From: Faecalimonas umbilicata
GTDB taxonomy: Bacteria > Bacillota > Clostridia > Lachnospirales > Lachnospiraceae
NCBI RefSeq assembly: GCF_004346095.1
Contig: NZ_SLZV01000019.1
Span: 1-64,000, forward strand
Direction: 5' to 3'
DNA: 64,000 bases
A model generated the notes under the pieces. The model saw only the letters and a program-made list of their open reading frames with translations, did no database searches and was not told the DNA's origin. Positions within the stretch are counted from its first letter, which is position 1, and each line of letters starts with the position of its first letter. A program made the translations under genes and the position numbers. This document shows, one piece after another, positions 47,712-57,037 of the stretch.

Positions 47712-49163
47712 TTATTTTTCTGGCAGTCGTTCTTTTTTTATGGAAGAGTGTATCTCTCTTGCAAAGGTGTCAAGCATATGGATGGTCGTGCGCATATCAT
47801 CCCTTGTTGTCTCTGGATGCAGTGCGCAGATCCGCAGTACTTTTTTGCCGTTTAAGACGGTTGTAAAAATAGCGGCATAACCACTTGCAAGAATTTTCTC
47901 AGAAACTCTTTCATTGAGAAGATCAGTCTCTTCCTCAGTCAGATCTTCGGAGGTATAGCGGAAATTGACCATCGCAAGCTGCGCTTTGGACACGATTTCC
48001 CAGTGGTCAAGATCTCTTAGTGCCTCTTCTGCCCAGACAGCGAGGTCAAAACCATGTTCGATCGCACTTCCAATTAGATCTGTTCCGAGCACCTGCAGTG
48101 TGAGCCACAATTTTAAGCCACGGGCAGGGCGTGTCAGTTCCATTCCGATATCCCATGTATTGATGTGAGTTGCATCGCTTTCAATATCCTTTAAATATTC
48201 CGGATTTACATGGAAGCTGTGGAATAGATGGCGGATGTCTTTGACAAGTACCATCGCACAGCCGTAAGTCTGGAACAGCCATTTATGTGCATCCCAACTG
48301 ATACTGTCAGCAAGCGCGGTTCCTTTTAATAGATGGCGGTACTTCGGACTTAAAAGGATCGAAGCGCCGTAGGCACCATCGATATGGAACCATAATTTGT
48401 AGTTCGAACAGATTGCGGCAATCTCTTCCAGTGGATCAATACTTCCGGTATTTGTTGTTCCGGCAGTTCCGATGACAACAAATGGGATCAGGCCATTTTC
48501 TATATCCGTCTGAATCTGTGCCTCCAGTTCTTCTGTCCTCATCTGGAAATCGCTGTTTGTCGGAATCTTTCGAATTCGGCTGTCTGGGATTCCGATGATT
48601 CGCAATCCTTTTGCAACAGAGCTGTGTGTCTGATCAGAGAGATAGGCAACTCCGAGGTGCATCGTCTCATCTGTTAGTTTGTGGTCGCGAGCAGCGGTCA
48701 GTGCGGTGATATTTGCCATGGAGCCACCGCTGACAAAGACACCTCCAGGGTTTTCTGTAAAGCCAACCTGCTCGCAGAGCCAGTGGAGCACTTCCTGCTC
48801 GATACAGTTGACCATCGGGGCCAGTTTGCTGCCGCCTGCATGGATATTATAGGCAGAAGTCATAATATCTCCAAGCCAGGAGATGGAAGAGGCTGGTCCC
48901 GGTACGAATCCGAAGAACCTTGGATGGTTGGCATCTCCGCGGTAACGATAGACTTCCTCTGACATCTCTGCGACGACCTCGTCCACAGGTCTTCCGTCCT
49001 TTGGAAATCCAATCTGTCTGATTTTTTCTGACTGTGTCTCGTCGGTATACCAGGTCACTTTTTGAGAATGGATATCGTGTTTTTCTTGACAAAACGTATG
49101 TACAAATTTCTTGATTGCTTCTTCCAATTGTGCGCTATTTAAAACATTTTCACTGTTCAGCAT
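47712..49163 (-). CDS. Aromatic L-amino acid (tryptophan-type) decarboxylase
   Basis: A 483-residue PLP-dependent group II decarboxylase. PLP features: [20 protein letters not shown] near the N-terminus, [27 protein letters not shown] (Asp pairing with the pyridine N) and [14 protein letters not shown] with the Schiff-base Lys. Stretches such as [20 protein letters not shown] and [18 protein letters not shown] agree, as I recall, almost word for word with the [Ruminococcus] gnavus tryptophan decarboxylase that makes tryptamine. ATG 49163 follows GAAAGGAAG. A LysR gene is divergent. Tyr, Phe or Trp as main substrate needs assay. Confidence 0.88.
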   Translation of the reverse strand: MLNSENVLNSAQLEEAIKKFVHTFCQEKHDIHSQKVTWYTDETQSEKIRQIGFPKDGRPVDEVVAEMSEEVYRYRGDANHPRFFGFVPGPASSISWLGDIMTSAYNIHAGGSKLAPMVNCIEQEVLHWLCEQVGFTENPGGVFVSGGSMANITALTAARDHKLTDETMHLGVAYLSDQTHSSVAKGLRIIGIPDSRIRKIPTNSDFQMRTEELEAQIQTDIENGLIPFVVIGTAGTTNTGSIDPLEEIAAICSNYKLWFHIDGAYGASILLSPKYRHLLKGTALADSISWDAHKWLFQTYGCAMVLVKDIRHLFHSFHVNPEYLKDIESDATHINTWDIGMELTRPARGLKLWLTLQVLGTDLIGSAIEHGFDLAVWAEEALRDLDHWEIVSKAQLAMVNFRYTSEDLTEEETDLLNERVSEKILASGYAAIFTTVLNGKKVLRICALHPETTRDDMRTTIHMLDTFAREIHSSIKKERLPEK

Positions 49164-49250
49164 AAATGATACTTCCTTTCTAAAATCAAAAATAGATGGA
49201 GCAGATCTTGACAGGGATACTGCTGTCATCGTTGTATAGCGATCAGGCAA

Positions 49251-49345
49251 AACTTTACGCCTGCGTGATTTTATTGTATACTACTTTTAACTATCCGTAA
49301 AATTCATAAATTTTATAAGATATATGAAAATAATTCATAAGAAAA
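49251..49345. promoter_or_regulatory. Divergent control region of decarboxylase and LysR gene
   Basis: An AT-rich gap with possible decarboxylase promoter elements on the minus strand (TTACGG, 16-bp spacer, TACAAT). Repeated ATTCATAA units on both sides of ATAAATTTTAT resemble a T-N11-A LysR binding region. The arrangement suits autoregulation plus control of the decarboxylase. Confidence 0.4.
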
Positions 49346-49368
49346 ACTACCGATATGAGGGAAAAATC

Positions 49369-50268
49369 ATGGAATTAAGAAATATCAATACATTTTTAAA
49401 GGTGGCGGCGACTCAAAATTTTTCCAAGGCGGCAGAGCAGCTTGGATATTCACAGTCAGCAGTGACTGTGCAAATCCGTCAGCTGGAGAAAGAATTAGGG
49501 ACGCCGTTGTTTGAACGGATTGGGAAGCGTGTGTCGCTGACAGAGCGTGGGATGGAGTTTATCTCCTATGCAAATGAGATCATGCGGGTGACTGATCAGG
49601 CACGTTTCTTTGCAAAAGATCAACGGGAATTGGACGGGACGTTGCGGATCGGAGGGGTAGAATCCGTCTGCACTGCGCTTTTGCCAGATTTGCTGTGTTC
49701 TTTTTATGCACAGTATCCAAAAGTGAAGATTATCATAAAATCAGGAACAACCCAGGAACTGATGGAGATGGCAAAAAGCAATGAGATTGATCTTGTCTTT
49801 ACGCTGGATCGAAAAATCTGTCATGCAGAGTGGTGTGGGGCGGTACAGAAAAAAGAGAGGATTCTTTTTGTGGCACCGGCAGGGCAGATTTCTGACAGAA
49901 AAGCAGAGGTGCCGGCAAGGGAACTGGTAACAAAAGCCTTTCTATTGACAGAGTCCGGTGCTGCCTATCAGTATGAACTGGAACGTCTGCTATCGGATAG
50001 GGATCTGGAGATTCTTCCGGTTCTGGAGATTGGAAATACAGAGACAATCATCCACTTGTTGCAAAAGGGGATGGGATATTCATTTCTTCCAGAATTTACC
50101 GTGAAAAAAGAACTGAAAAAAGAACAGCTTTTGGAAGTGAGGACAGACCTCCCGACTGTGGTGATGTACAGCCAGCTGCTTTATCACAAAAGTAAGTGGG
50201 TGACGCAGGAGATGCAGAAATTTATAGAACTTGTAAAAGACAGCAGTCAGACAGATAAAAGCGAATAA
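49369..50268 (+). CDS. LysR-family transcription regulator
   Basis: A 299-residue LysR protein. Residues 1-~60 are the winged helix (MELRNINTFLKVAATQNFSK, then AAEQLGYSQSAVTVQIRQLE), followed by a linker helix and a periplasmic-binding-like effector domain (LDGTLRIGGVESVCTALLPD, IEIDLVFTLDR-like strand at ~135). ATG 49369 follows GAGGG. Divergent orientation makes the decarboxylase its most likely target, with an aromatic amino acid or amine as effector (inference). Confidence 0.88.
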   Translation: MELRNINTFLKVAATQNFSKAAEQLGYSQSAVTVQIRQLEKELGTPLFERIGKRVSLTERGMEFISYANEIMRVTDQARFFAKDQRELDGTLRIGGVESVCTALLPDLLCSFYAQYPKVKIIIKSGTTQELMEMAKSNEIDLVFTLDRKICHAEWCGAVQKKERILFVAPAGQISDRKAEVPARELVTKAFLLTESGAAYQYELERLLSDRDLEILPVLEIGNTETIIHLLQKGMGYSFLPEFTVKKELKKEQLLEVRTDLPTVVMYSQLLYHKSKWVTQEMQKFIELVKDSSQTDKSE

Positions 50269-50315
50269 GATGCAAAAAACAGGGAAAAGAATTGTGAAAA
50301 GAGAGGAAAACGCGT

Positions 50316-51518
50316 ATGTGGTATCAGAAAGATTGGTTCACCGGAAGTGATTATTATAATTTCAGGGAGCGGCAGATTTCTGTTCAGGAGCTTTGTATAA
50401 TAAATCCTGTGGAACAGGTGTTTCATGAGCGGACAGAAATTTATTATGTCAGAAGCGGAAAGGCCACAATCTGGGTCAACGGGGAAAAATTTAAAGTCAG
50501 ACAAGGGAGTTTCCTCTGTCTGTATATGCATCTGTTTTATCGGATTGATGAGATTGAGGAGCCACTCGATTGTGTGAAAGTCTCTTTCCATATCGGACTT
50601 TTTATGTTCCTCTGCTTTGAAAAGAGGGAAGTATGGGAAAATGAAATGTTGATCTACCGGGTGGAGCCGCTGCTCTATTTAAATATGGAAGAACAGAAGC
50701 GTGTCGAAACGATTTTTGCAGAACTGCTTTTGGAAGAAGAGACGCAGAGGTTCGGGAGTCAAAACATCAGTATCTACCTTGCAATGGAACTTCATGCATT
50801 ATATTGTCGGTATGCGATGGAAAAAAGAGAGTCGTTATCCGGAGGTGCATCGCAGATTTGGAGTGTGATCCAAAGGGTACTGCTTGATACAAGCAAGACA
50901 CTTTCTCTTGAGGAGTATGCAAAGGCAGCAGGGATGACAGCGGTGACATTGAACCGGCATATTACGAAAAATTGTGGGTATACGTTTTTTCAGCTACAGA
51001 AAATGGGAAAGGTTTTCCATGCCTGTGCACTGTTGCATTTTCCGGATCTGGATCTGCAGTATATCAGCGATTACCTTGGATTTACAAATCTGGAAGACTT
51101 TTGCAGGGTGTTTAAGCGATACATGAAAATGAGCGTGAGAGAGTATCAGACACAACATATCGGGGCAGGAGTTGGCATGAGGGGAGAAGAAGAGGCACTT
51201 CAGGTTTTGCAATATTTACTATTGTGTTTTCATAAACCATTTCAGATGGAAGAGATGGCGCAGCAGTTAAAAATGAAACCATTTCAAATGGAAAAGCGGA
51301 GCAGAGAGCAGTTTGGAAGAACTGTACAAGAATTACTGGAAGAAATCCGAGTACGTATGGCTTGCAGCTATCTTGCGGCGACAGAAAGAAGTGTTACGCA
51401 AATCGGTCAGGATGTAGGTTTCGGAAGTATATCGACATTCCAGAGAAGTTTTCAGAAATATATGAATCAGACGCCGAGCGAATACCGGTCGGAATATCGA
51501 TTGTTTGTAAAAAAATGA
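50316..51518 (+). CDS. AraC-family regulator with two DNA-binding domains
   Basis: A 400-residue protein. Residues ~1-140 form a cupin-like sensor (ERTEIYYVRSGKATIWVNGE). A first AraC DNA-binding domain spans ~190-285 (SLEEYAKAAGMTAVTLNRHI and YISDYLGFTNLEDFCRVFKR). A second spans ~305-395 (FQMEEMAQQLKMKPFQMEKR and IGQDVGFGSISTFQRSFQKY, ending PSEYRSEYR). Most AraC proteins have only one. Located between LysR and the flavin oxidoreductase, which it probably controls. Confidence 0.85.
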   Translation: MWYQKDWFTGSDYYNFRERQISVQELCIINPVEQVFHERTEIYYVRSGKATIWVNGEKFKVRQGSFLCLYMHLFYRIDEIEEPLDCVKVSFHIGLFMFLCFEKREVWENEMLIYRVEPLLYLNMEEQKRVETIFAELLLEEETQRFGSQNISIYLAMELHALYCRYAMEKRESLSGGASQIWSVIQRVLLDTSKTLSLEEYAKAAGMTAVTLNRHITKNCGYTFFQLQKMGKVFHACALLHFPDLDLQYISDYLGFTNLEDFCRVFKRYMKMSVREYQTQHIGAGVGMRGEEEALQVLQYLLLCFHKPFQMEEMAQQLKMKPFQMEKRSREQFGRTVQELLEEIRVRMACSYLAATERSVTQIGQDVGFGSISTFQRSFQKYMNQTPSEYRSEYRLFVKK

Positions 51519-51563
51519 TAATAATAGTTAAAAATATGAATATCTATTTCTTTTCAACTGACC

Positions 51564-51569
51564 TATAAT
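51564..51569 (+). promoter_or_regulatory. -10 box of the flavin oxidoreductase gene
   Basis: TATAAT lies 26 bases before the start at 51596. The -35 position has no consensus box, which suits an activator-dependent promoter under the adjacent AraC protein. Confidence 0.45.
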
Positions 51570-51595
51570 GAAAGAAAAAAACAGAGGTGTCAAAA

Positions 51596-53515
51596 ATGTT
51601 TGAACATGTATTTGCCCCGATCAAGATTCGGGAGATGGAACTAAAAAATAGAATTATCCTGCCTGCAATGGGAACAAGGATGGCAGATGCAGATGGATCT
51701 GTGACAGAAAAACTGGTTGCATATCATGCTGCAAGAGCAAAAGGCGGATGTGGATTGAATATTGTGGAGGTGGCAGCCGTACATACTCCAAGTGCTCCGG
51801 CACATTTCGTATCGATCAGTGAGGATAAATTTATAGAGGGTCATAAAAAACTGACTGATGCGATTCATGAAAATGGCGGAAAAGCCGGAATTCAGTTATG
51901 GCAGGGATCTATCGCTGCATCTATGGATCCAAAAGCAAAGATTCTTGTAGTTTCCGATATGAACTTTGGTCCGTATACATTGAAAGCGATCACAAAAGAA
52001 GAAATCAAAGAAGTGATCGAGTGCTATGGCGCTGCGGCAGAGCGTGCGGTCAAGGCGGGATATGACTGTCTGGAATTCCATCTGGCCCACAACTATCTCC
52101 CGCATTCTTTCTTAAGTGCGGGACTGAATCACAGAGAAGATGAATATGGAGGAAGCTTTGAAAACCGGTGCCGCTTCCCGCTGGAAGTAATTGATGAGCT
52201 CAGAAAGAGAATGCCGGAAGGAATGCCGTTATTTATCCGTATCGACGCACAGGATGATCTTCTTGAAAATGGAATGAGCATCGAGGAAGTGATTCGTTTC
52301 TGTAAAATTGCAAAAGAGCATGGGGTCGATGTGCTAGATGTTTCCAGGGGGAATATTATTACAGCAGCATCCATGTATGAAGTTCCGCCGATCGATGTGC
52401 CAAATGCATTTAACGTAGAGAACGCAGCAAGGATTCGAAAGGAAACCGGTATGGTGACAGTTGGTGTGGGACGAATCAATACGGCTGCACTGGCAGAAGA
52501 GCTGATCGCAGATGATAAAGTGGATATGGTAGTGATGGGAAGAGCACAGCTTGCAGATCCGGAGTTTGCAAACAAGGCAAAAGAAGGGCATGTAGAGGAT
52601 ATTGTACACTGTGTCGGATGTAATCAGGGATGCTATGATGGATTTTGTGATGTGGCAAACCGCCCGCACATTACTTGTATGAGAAATCCGATGATCGGAC
52701 ATGAGGCAGAATATACACTTGATCCGGCAGAACATACTAAAAAAGTATGGGTGATCGGTGGAGGTGTAGCCGGTATGGAAGCAGCTCAGATCCTTCATAA
52801 AAGAGGGCATCAGGTGACAGTATTCGAAGCAGCAGATACACTGGGCGGAGAATTTCTCCTTGCAGGAGAAGCTCCGGGAAAAGGTGAGATGAAAGCAGCT
52901 GCACTGGAGATGGGTGCGCAGACAGAGCGAATGGTGACTGTTCATAAAAATACAGTGGTTGATGTAGAGATGATCGCAAAGGGAGATGTGGATGAAGTGA
53001 TCCTTGCAGTCGGATCTTCCCCAATCCAGATTCAGCTGGAGGGAGCGGATAAGCTTACCCATGTATCTGCACCGGAAGTACTGAGAAGAGAAGTGAAACC
53101 AGAAGGAAAGGTTGCAGTAATCGGCGGAGGTCTTGTTGGACTGGAGACCGCTGATACACTTGCGAGCGCCGGATGTGAGGTGACGATCCTGGAGATGAAA
53201 GACAGCATCGGAAGTGATCTTGGAAGCCTTAGAAAGATCGCAGTAATGATGAAAATGCAGCAGTTAAATGTAAAAATGCTTACAAATAGTAAAGTCTGCA
53301 AGTTTACAGAGGAAGGAATCGTGTTAGAAGATGGTACAGTAGTTCCGTGCAGCTGCGCGGTTTTTGCGGTCGGTTTTCATTCTAATGATTCCCATTTGCT
53401 GGCAGAAGCTTGTGAGAAAAAACAGATTCCATTCCATGTGATTGGCGATGCAAAAGCTGCAAGACGTGCGATCGATGCAGTGGCAGAAGGATTTGAAGTC
53501 GGACGTCAGATATAG
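51596..53515 (+). CDS. NADH:flavin oxidoreductase (enoate-reductase / BaiH-like)
   Basis: A 639-residue three-domain flavoenzyme. Residues 1-~340 are the old-yellow-enzyme barrel (LKNRIILPAMGTRMADADGS, EFHLAHNYLPHSFLSAGLNH with catalytic-type His/Tyr). A [4Fe-4S] motif follows, HCVGCNQGCYDGFC plus ITCMRNP. Residues ~385-639 bind FAD and NAD(P)H (VWVIGGGVAGMEAAQILHKR and VAVIGGGLVGLETADTLASA). This is the family of 2-enoate reductase, 2,4-dienoyl-CoA reductase and bile-acid BaiCD/BaiH. AGAGGTG before ATG 51596 supports the start. Preceded by its probable AraC regulator. Confidence 0.88.
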   Translation: MFEHVFAPIKIREMELKNRIILPAMGTRMADADGSVTEKLVAYHAARAKGGCGLNIVEVAAVHTPSAPAHFVSISEDKFIEGHKKLTDAIHENGGKAGIQLWQGSIAASMDPKAKILVVSDMNFGPYTLKAITKEEIKEVIECYGAAAERAVKAGYDCLEFHLAHNYLPHSFLSAGLNHREDEYGGSFENRCRFPLEVIDELRKRMPEGMPLFIRIDAQDDLLENGMSIEEVIRFCKIAKEHGVDVLDVSRGNIITAASMYEVPPIDVPNAFNVENAARIRKETGMVTVGVGRINTAALAEELIADDKVDMVVMGRAQLADPEFANKAKEGHVEDIVHCVGCNQGCYDGFCDVANRPHITCMRNPMIGHEAEYTLDPAEHTKKVWVIGGGVAGMEAAQILHKRGHQVTVFEAADTLGGEFLLAGEAPGKGEMKAAALEMGAQTERMVTVHKNTVVDVEMIAKGDVDEVILAVGSSPIQIQLEGADKLTHVSAPEVLRREVKPEGKVAVIGGGLVGLETADTLASAGCEVTILEMKDSIGSDLGSLRKIAVMMKMQQLNVKMLTNSKVCKFTEEGIVLEDGTVVPCSCAVFAVGFHSNDSHLLAEACEKKQIPFHVIGDAKAARRAIDAVAEGFEVGRQI

Positions 53516-53596
53516 ACAGACGGAGCTATGAAAAGAGCGAGAAACAAATCACAAAAGTAGAAAATAAAAAATAGAAAATAGCATTTGCAAAATGAG

Positions 53597-53655
53597 ATGC
53601 TCCCTTCTAGGCAGACAAGTAAGATAGTAAAAACTTGTCACTTAGGAGGGAGCAT
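53597..53655. other. Nested hairpin (possible small repeat element or terminator)
   Basis: Outer arms 53597-53608 and 53644-53655 pair at all 12 positions (one G-T); the inner arms GACAAGT/ACTTGTC pair over 7 bp around a 12-base loop. No T-run follows, so a simple terminator for the oxidoreductase gene is doubtful. Confidence 0.5.
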
Positions 53656-53670
53656 AAATATATCTGCCAT

Positions 53671-53766
53671 ATGGGATTCCTAGAGTTTTTGAAAGGGCAT
53701 CATGGATTGTTCCTCTGTCAAGAATGTGATACAATTCTTAAGTACAATCATTTTGAAGAACGATAA
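53671..53766 (+). pseudogene. Possible transposase fragment
   Basis: A 31-codon frame reads GFLEFLKGHHGLFLCQECDT then ILKYNHFEER and stops. The Cys-X2-Cys after a hydrophobic stretch resembles the N-terminal zinc finger of some insertion-sequence transposases, but the match is short. No ribosome site. Taken with the neighbouring truncated gene it may be an IS remnant. Confidence 0.25.
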
Positions 53767-53813
53767 AGATATAATGAAATGAAGAAAAAAGAAAATTTGT
53801 TTACACGCTGTTA

Positions 53814-54701
53814 CTATATGGTCATCCAATTCGGGCAGCTTACCTGTCTTCCGTCACAATACTGTGTCAGAATCGGCTGTCTGACATTTGGTCTGGAAAG
53901 ATAGTTTGCAAATAGTTCATCTACGACGACGGAAATGGTATCATAAATATTTCTTTCCGGAATCCATTTGTGGTCAAATGCAGTGGAGGAGGTGATTGTA
54001 AAATCGTATCCTTTGTTCCGGTACCATTCCGTGTATACCCGGTTAAGGGTAAATGACATAATAGCAAGTACATTTGCACGGATAGTATTTTCTGGCCAGG
54101 TCGCATAGATTTCACTGGAAGCTACATTTTTGATATAATCTTTGTACTTTACATAATAGTTTTGGGCGGTGGAGTCACGCGGAGAACCATCATGTACAAC
54201 AATGAATTCCGGGACAACAACACGGCTTAGTACAATCTCACCGGTCTCGTCTGTCGGTTTGATCTCATCTTCGGCAATCTTTGGCGGATATGTGCCGTAC
54301 AGGGTATGGGCTGGTATGACAAACACTTCCTGTTGAGGAGTAGCAGTGCTCGGGCGCATAGTAATGTTTTGGATAGCGGTGACGTCCGGGAGAATTTCGG
54401 TACCAGAAATATTGATCGGTTCAAAACCAGGAGCGGTGACGGAGAGCGTGTATTCCGAATAAGGCTGTGATTCAATTGTGGGATTCAGACTGTATTCCAG
54501 TGGAGGAGCAGCGAGTTCTAAAGTTTCGGTCTGACCGGAAGAATCTGTAGTGACTTGCTCTAAAGTTTGTTCAGGAACACCCGTATAGGAGATAGAAATG
54601 GAGGCATCGGCAATCGGGAAGGAAGTGATTTCAGAGTTGATCTGGATCTTTAACCTTCCTTTATCCGGTGTGTCTGCCTGCATAGTATGAATTGATTTCA
54701 T
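53814..54701 (-). CDS. Envelope / spore-associated protein, C-terminally truncated
   Basis: A 295-residue protein. Residues ~10-120 form a carboxypeptidase-regulatory-like beta domain (GRLKIQINSEITSFPIADAS). Residues ~160-290 are the domain VHDGSPRDSTAQNYYVKYKD, then RANVLAIMSFTLNRVYTEWY and YCDGRQVSCPNWMT. As I recall, homologs in Lachnospiraceae go on after the PNWMT segment with another ~150 residues including a peptidoglycan-binding domain. Here a stop comes two codons later, so the gene is probably truncated. GAGGTC seven bases before the ATG supports the start. Confidence 0.6.
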   Translation of the reverse strand: MKSIHTMQADTPDKGRLKIQINSEITSFPIADASISISYTGVPEQTLEQVTTDSSGQTETLELAAPPLEYSLNPTIESQPYSEYTLSVTAPGFEPINISGTEILPDVTAIQNITMRPSTATPQQEVFVIPAHTLYGTYPPKIAEDEIKPTDETGEIVLSRVVVPEFIVVHDGSPRDSTAQNYYVKYKDYIKNVASSEIYATWPENTIRANVLAIMSFTLNRVYTEWYRNKGYDFTITSSTAFDHKWIPERNIYDTISVVVDELFANYLSRPNVRQPILTQYCDGRQVSCPNWMTI

Positions 54702-54803
54702 AATAAGACCTCATGTGATTAAGATTACTGTTACTATATGCAGAAAAATATGTAGAGTGCATTGGCAGAATATGGATGGAGGCTGCAAAAAGGAGATTGT
54801 GAT

Positions 54804-56048
54804 ATGAGCAGAAATCGCGGAAGAAATCGAAGGATAAAGAGGAAAAGGCGAAAAGGATGGATTTGGATAGTGTTTATATTGGTTGCTATGCTGTTGGCGG
54901 CAGGTTTCTGGATGTTGAGTCGGAATTATGAGGGCAAGGGAAAAGATGAGTACAAATCTAAGCCTACCGCAGAGTGGAAAGAAACTGCAGAAACAGACAG
55001 GCAAAGCAAATCTCAGGATGAAAGTACGTCAGACTTTTATTTTCGGCAGCTTTCAGAGGAAGAGCAGCACATTTATACGAGTCTCTTGAAAGGAGTCTCC
55101 TCACACCGGGAATCTGTGGAAATCCTAGGAGCAGATACAGAAAAAATAGGGAAAGTTTATCAGTTTCTGCTAAATGATCATCCCGAATTGTTTTGGTGCT
55201 CTGGCACACTGCAAATGACACACTATCCAATGGCGGAAAAAATAGAATTATTTCCAGAATACTTATATGACAATGAGGAGAGCATGCGCCGGCAAAAAGA
55301 AATCGAGAGTGCGGCACAGGAATGGCTTGCGGATATACCTGAAAATGTTTCGGAATATGAGAAAATCAAATATCTTTATGAGCAGATTGTCTGGCGAACC
55401 GAGTATCAGGAAGGTGGAGCGGACGATCAGAATATTTATAGTGTGCTGCAAAATGGGGAGTCTGTCTGTGCAGGATATGCCAAGACAATGCAGTATCTGG
55501 CAGGGAAGGCAGGAATTTTTGTCACTTATGTGACGGGGACAGCAACAGATCCGGATACCGGGGAGACGCAGGATCATGCATGGAATCTTGTGAAGTGCGA
55601 CGGAAAGTATTCTTATGTAGATACTACATGGGCAGATCCGGTCTGGACCGGAGAGGGGACACAAAAGGAAACGATCGTCTATGATTATCTTTGCTGTCCG
55701 CAGGAGCAGCTTTTTCTGACACATATACCGGAAGAATCGGTTGTACTTCCGGTATGTGATGCTTATGAGCAGGAGTATTATCGGAAAAATAACAGATTTT
55801 ATGAGAACTATGAGAAACAGCAGATCTGTCAGGCGCTCCGGGAAGATGTGGAAGGCCAGAAGAGTGAATCGGCTTTGAAATTCGGGTCAGCGGACGCATT
55901 TGGTCAGGCGGAAGTGAAGATCCGAGAGGAAATTCTTCCGGAAATGGTGCAGTATCTTGGAGAATTGTATGGTCTTTCTACCGTAGAGTATTTTTATCGG
56001 GAAGAGAGTGCATTTCAAAAAATAACAATTTATTGGAAATATGAGTAA
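54804..56048 (+). CDS. Membrane-anchored transglutaminase-like protein
   Basis: A 414-residue protein with an extremely basic start (SRNRGRNRRIKRKRRKG), one membrane helix (WIWIVFILVAMLLAAGFWML, ~19-38) and an extracytoplasmic domain. The catalytic triad of transglutaminase-like cysteine proteins is visible: Cys in SVCAGYAKTMQYLAG, His in TQDHAWNLVK, Asp in YSYVDTTWADP. They act in cell-wall or protein crosslinking or proteolysis at the surface. ATG 54804 follows AAAAGGAG. Confidence 0.85.
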   Translation: MSRNRGRNRRIKRKRRKGWIWIVFILVAMLLAAGFWMLSRNYEGKGKDEYKSKPTAEWKETAETDRQSKSQDESTSDFYFRQLSEEEQHIYTSLLKGVSSHRESVEILGADTEKIGKVYQFLLNDHPELFWCSGTLQMTHYPMAEKIELFPEYLYDNEESMRRQKEIESAAQEWLADIPENVSEYEKIKYLYEQIVWRTEYQEGGADDQNIYSVLQNGESVCAGYAKTMQYLAGKAGIFVTYVTGTATDPDTGETQDHAWNLVKCDGKYSYVDTTWADPVWTGEGTQKETIVYDYLCCPQEQLFLTHIPEESVVLPVCDAYEQEYYRKNNRFYENYEKQQICQALREDVEGQKSESALKFGSADAFGQAEVKIREEILPEMVQYLGELYGLSTVEYFYREESAFQKITIYWKYE

Positions 56049-56074
56049 AGAGATTTGAGGAAAGAAGGCAAAAA

Positions 56075-56347
56075 ATGATCGATTTATACGGTATTGTAAG
56101 TATTCCATTTTTAAAAAAATCAGCATTTACAGGAAGTTTTCGAAAGATGAGATATCGTCTGGAAAAAGTGGCAGTCGAAGACGAGGAACGGTTAAAAGGT
56201 ACTTTCTGGTGGAGAGATGTTTGCTGGGAAAAAGTTTTGAACGATGAGAAACATTCTGCAGATTTTTCTTTTGATAAGGAAGGACTAGAAAAAGCGGTTG
56301 ACTGGTTAAATCAAGCTTACGAAAAAGAAAATAAGCCGGAGGAATAA
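56075..56347 (+). CDS. Small protein, unknown
   Basis: A 90-residue protein with AAAGAAGG upstream. It begins with the beta-like segment IDLYGIVSIPFLKKSAFTGS and ends in a helix (LEKAVDWLNQAYEKENK). Between the transglutaminase gene and the two-component system. No family recognised. Confidence 0.6.
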   Translation: MIDLYGIVSIPFLKKSAFTGSFRKMRYRLEKVAVEDEERLKGTFWWRDVCWEKVLNDEKHSADFSFDKEGLEKAVDWLNQAYEKENKPEE

Positions 56348-56365
56348 AGGAAGGAGAGCAAATGG

Positions 56366-57037
56366 ATGTATAAGATATTGATCGTGGAGGATGATGAGAC
56401 GATTGCAAGACTGCTCAGAGAACATTTGGAAAAATGGGGCTATCAGGCTCGATGCGCAGAGGATTTTAAGCAGGTGGCAAAAGAATTTAAAGAGTATGCT
56501 CCCCATCTTGTTCTCATGGATATCGGACTTCCGTTTTATAATGGATTTTACTGGTGCACAGAGATCCGAAAGACATCAAACGTACCAATCTTATTTTTGT
56601 CATCGATGTCTGACAATATGAATATTGTTATGGCCATTCAGATGGGTGGGGACGATTTTGTGACAAAGCCGTTTGATCTCAATGTGCTGACGGTGAAGAT
56701 TCAGGCACTTCTTCGAAGAACATATGCATTTCAGGGCAGTGCAAGTGTGATGGAGCACAAGGGTGTTATGTTAAATCTCAGTGATGCAAGTGTGACATTT
56801 CAGAGTCAGAAGATAGAACTGACAAAAAACGATTATAAGATTCTTCAGATTCTGATGGAGCGTGCAGGAACAATTGTAAAGCGAGAGGAAATCATGCAGC
56901 GCCTTTGGGAAAGTGATGAGTTTATTGATGACAATACACTGACTGTAAATATGACTCGTCTGCGGAAAAAACTGGAAGAGTTAGGGGTACAGGACTTTAT
57001 CAAGACGAAGAAAGGAATCGGGTATATTATCGAATGA
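56366..57037 (+). CDS. OmpR-family response regulator (BceR-like)
   Basis: A 223-residue response regulator. The receiver domain has the acidic pair in IVEDDET, phospho-Asp52 in LVLMDIGLPFYNG, the Ser/Thr in LFLSSMSDN and Lys in FVTKPFD. The C-terminal winged helix (ELTKNDYKILQILMERAGTI, then NTLTVNMTRLRKKL) is OmpR-type. Together with the adjacent kinase and the BceAB-like transporter it forms a bacitracin/antimicrobial-peptide detoxification module. AAGGAAGGAG precedes the ATG. Overlaps the kinase gene by four bases. Confidence 0.92.
   Translation: MYKILIVEDDETIARLLREHLEKWGYQARCAEDFKQVAKEFKEYAPHLVLMDIGLPFYNGFYWCTEIRKTSNVPILFLSSMSDNMNIVMAIQMGGDDFVTKPFDLNVLTVKIQALLRRTYAFQGSASVMEHKGVMLNLSDASVTFQSQKIELTKNDYKILQILMERAGTIVKREEIMQRLWESDEFIDDNTLTVNMTRLRKKLEELGVQDFIKTKKGIGYIIE

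Larger units (their letters stand above)
53516..53813 (+). other. Intergenic region with hairpin and possible insertion-sequence scar
   Basis: It contains a nested hairpin (53597-53655): ATGCTCCC...GGGAGCAT outside and GACAAGT/ACTTGTC inside. A short frame at 53671-53766 is listed separately. AT-rich flanks and the abrupt end of the next minus-strand gene suggest past insertion or deletion. Confidence 0.45.

Noticed and set aside
49164-49260. T-box or attenuator in the decarboxylase leader
   Set aside because: Only a 5-bp CAGGC/GCCTG hairpin is visible; no T-box core sequence.
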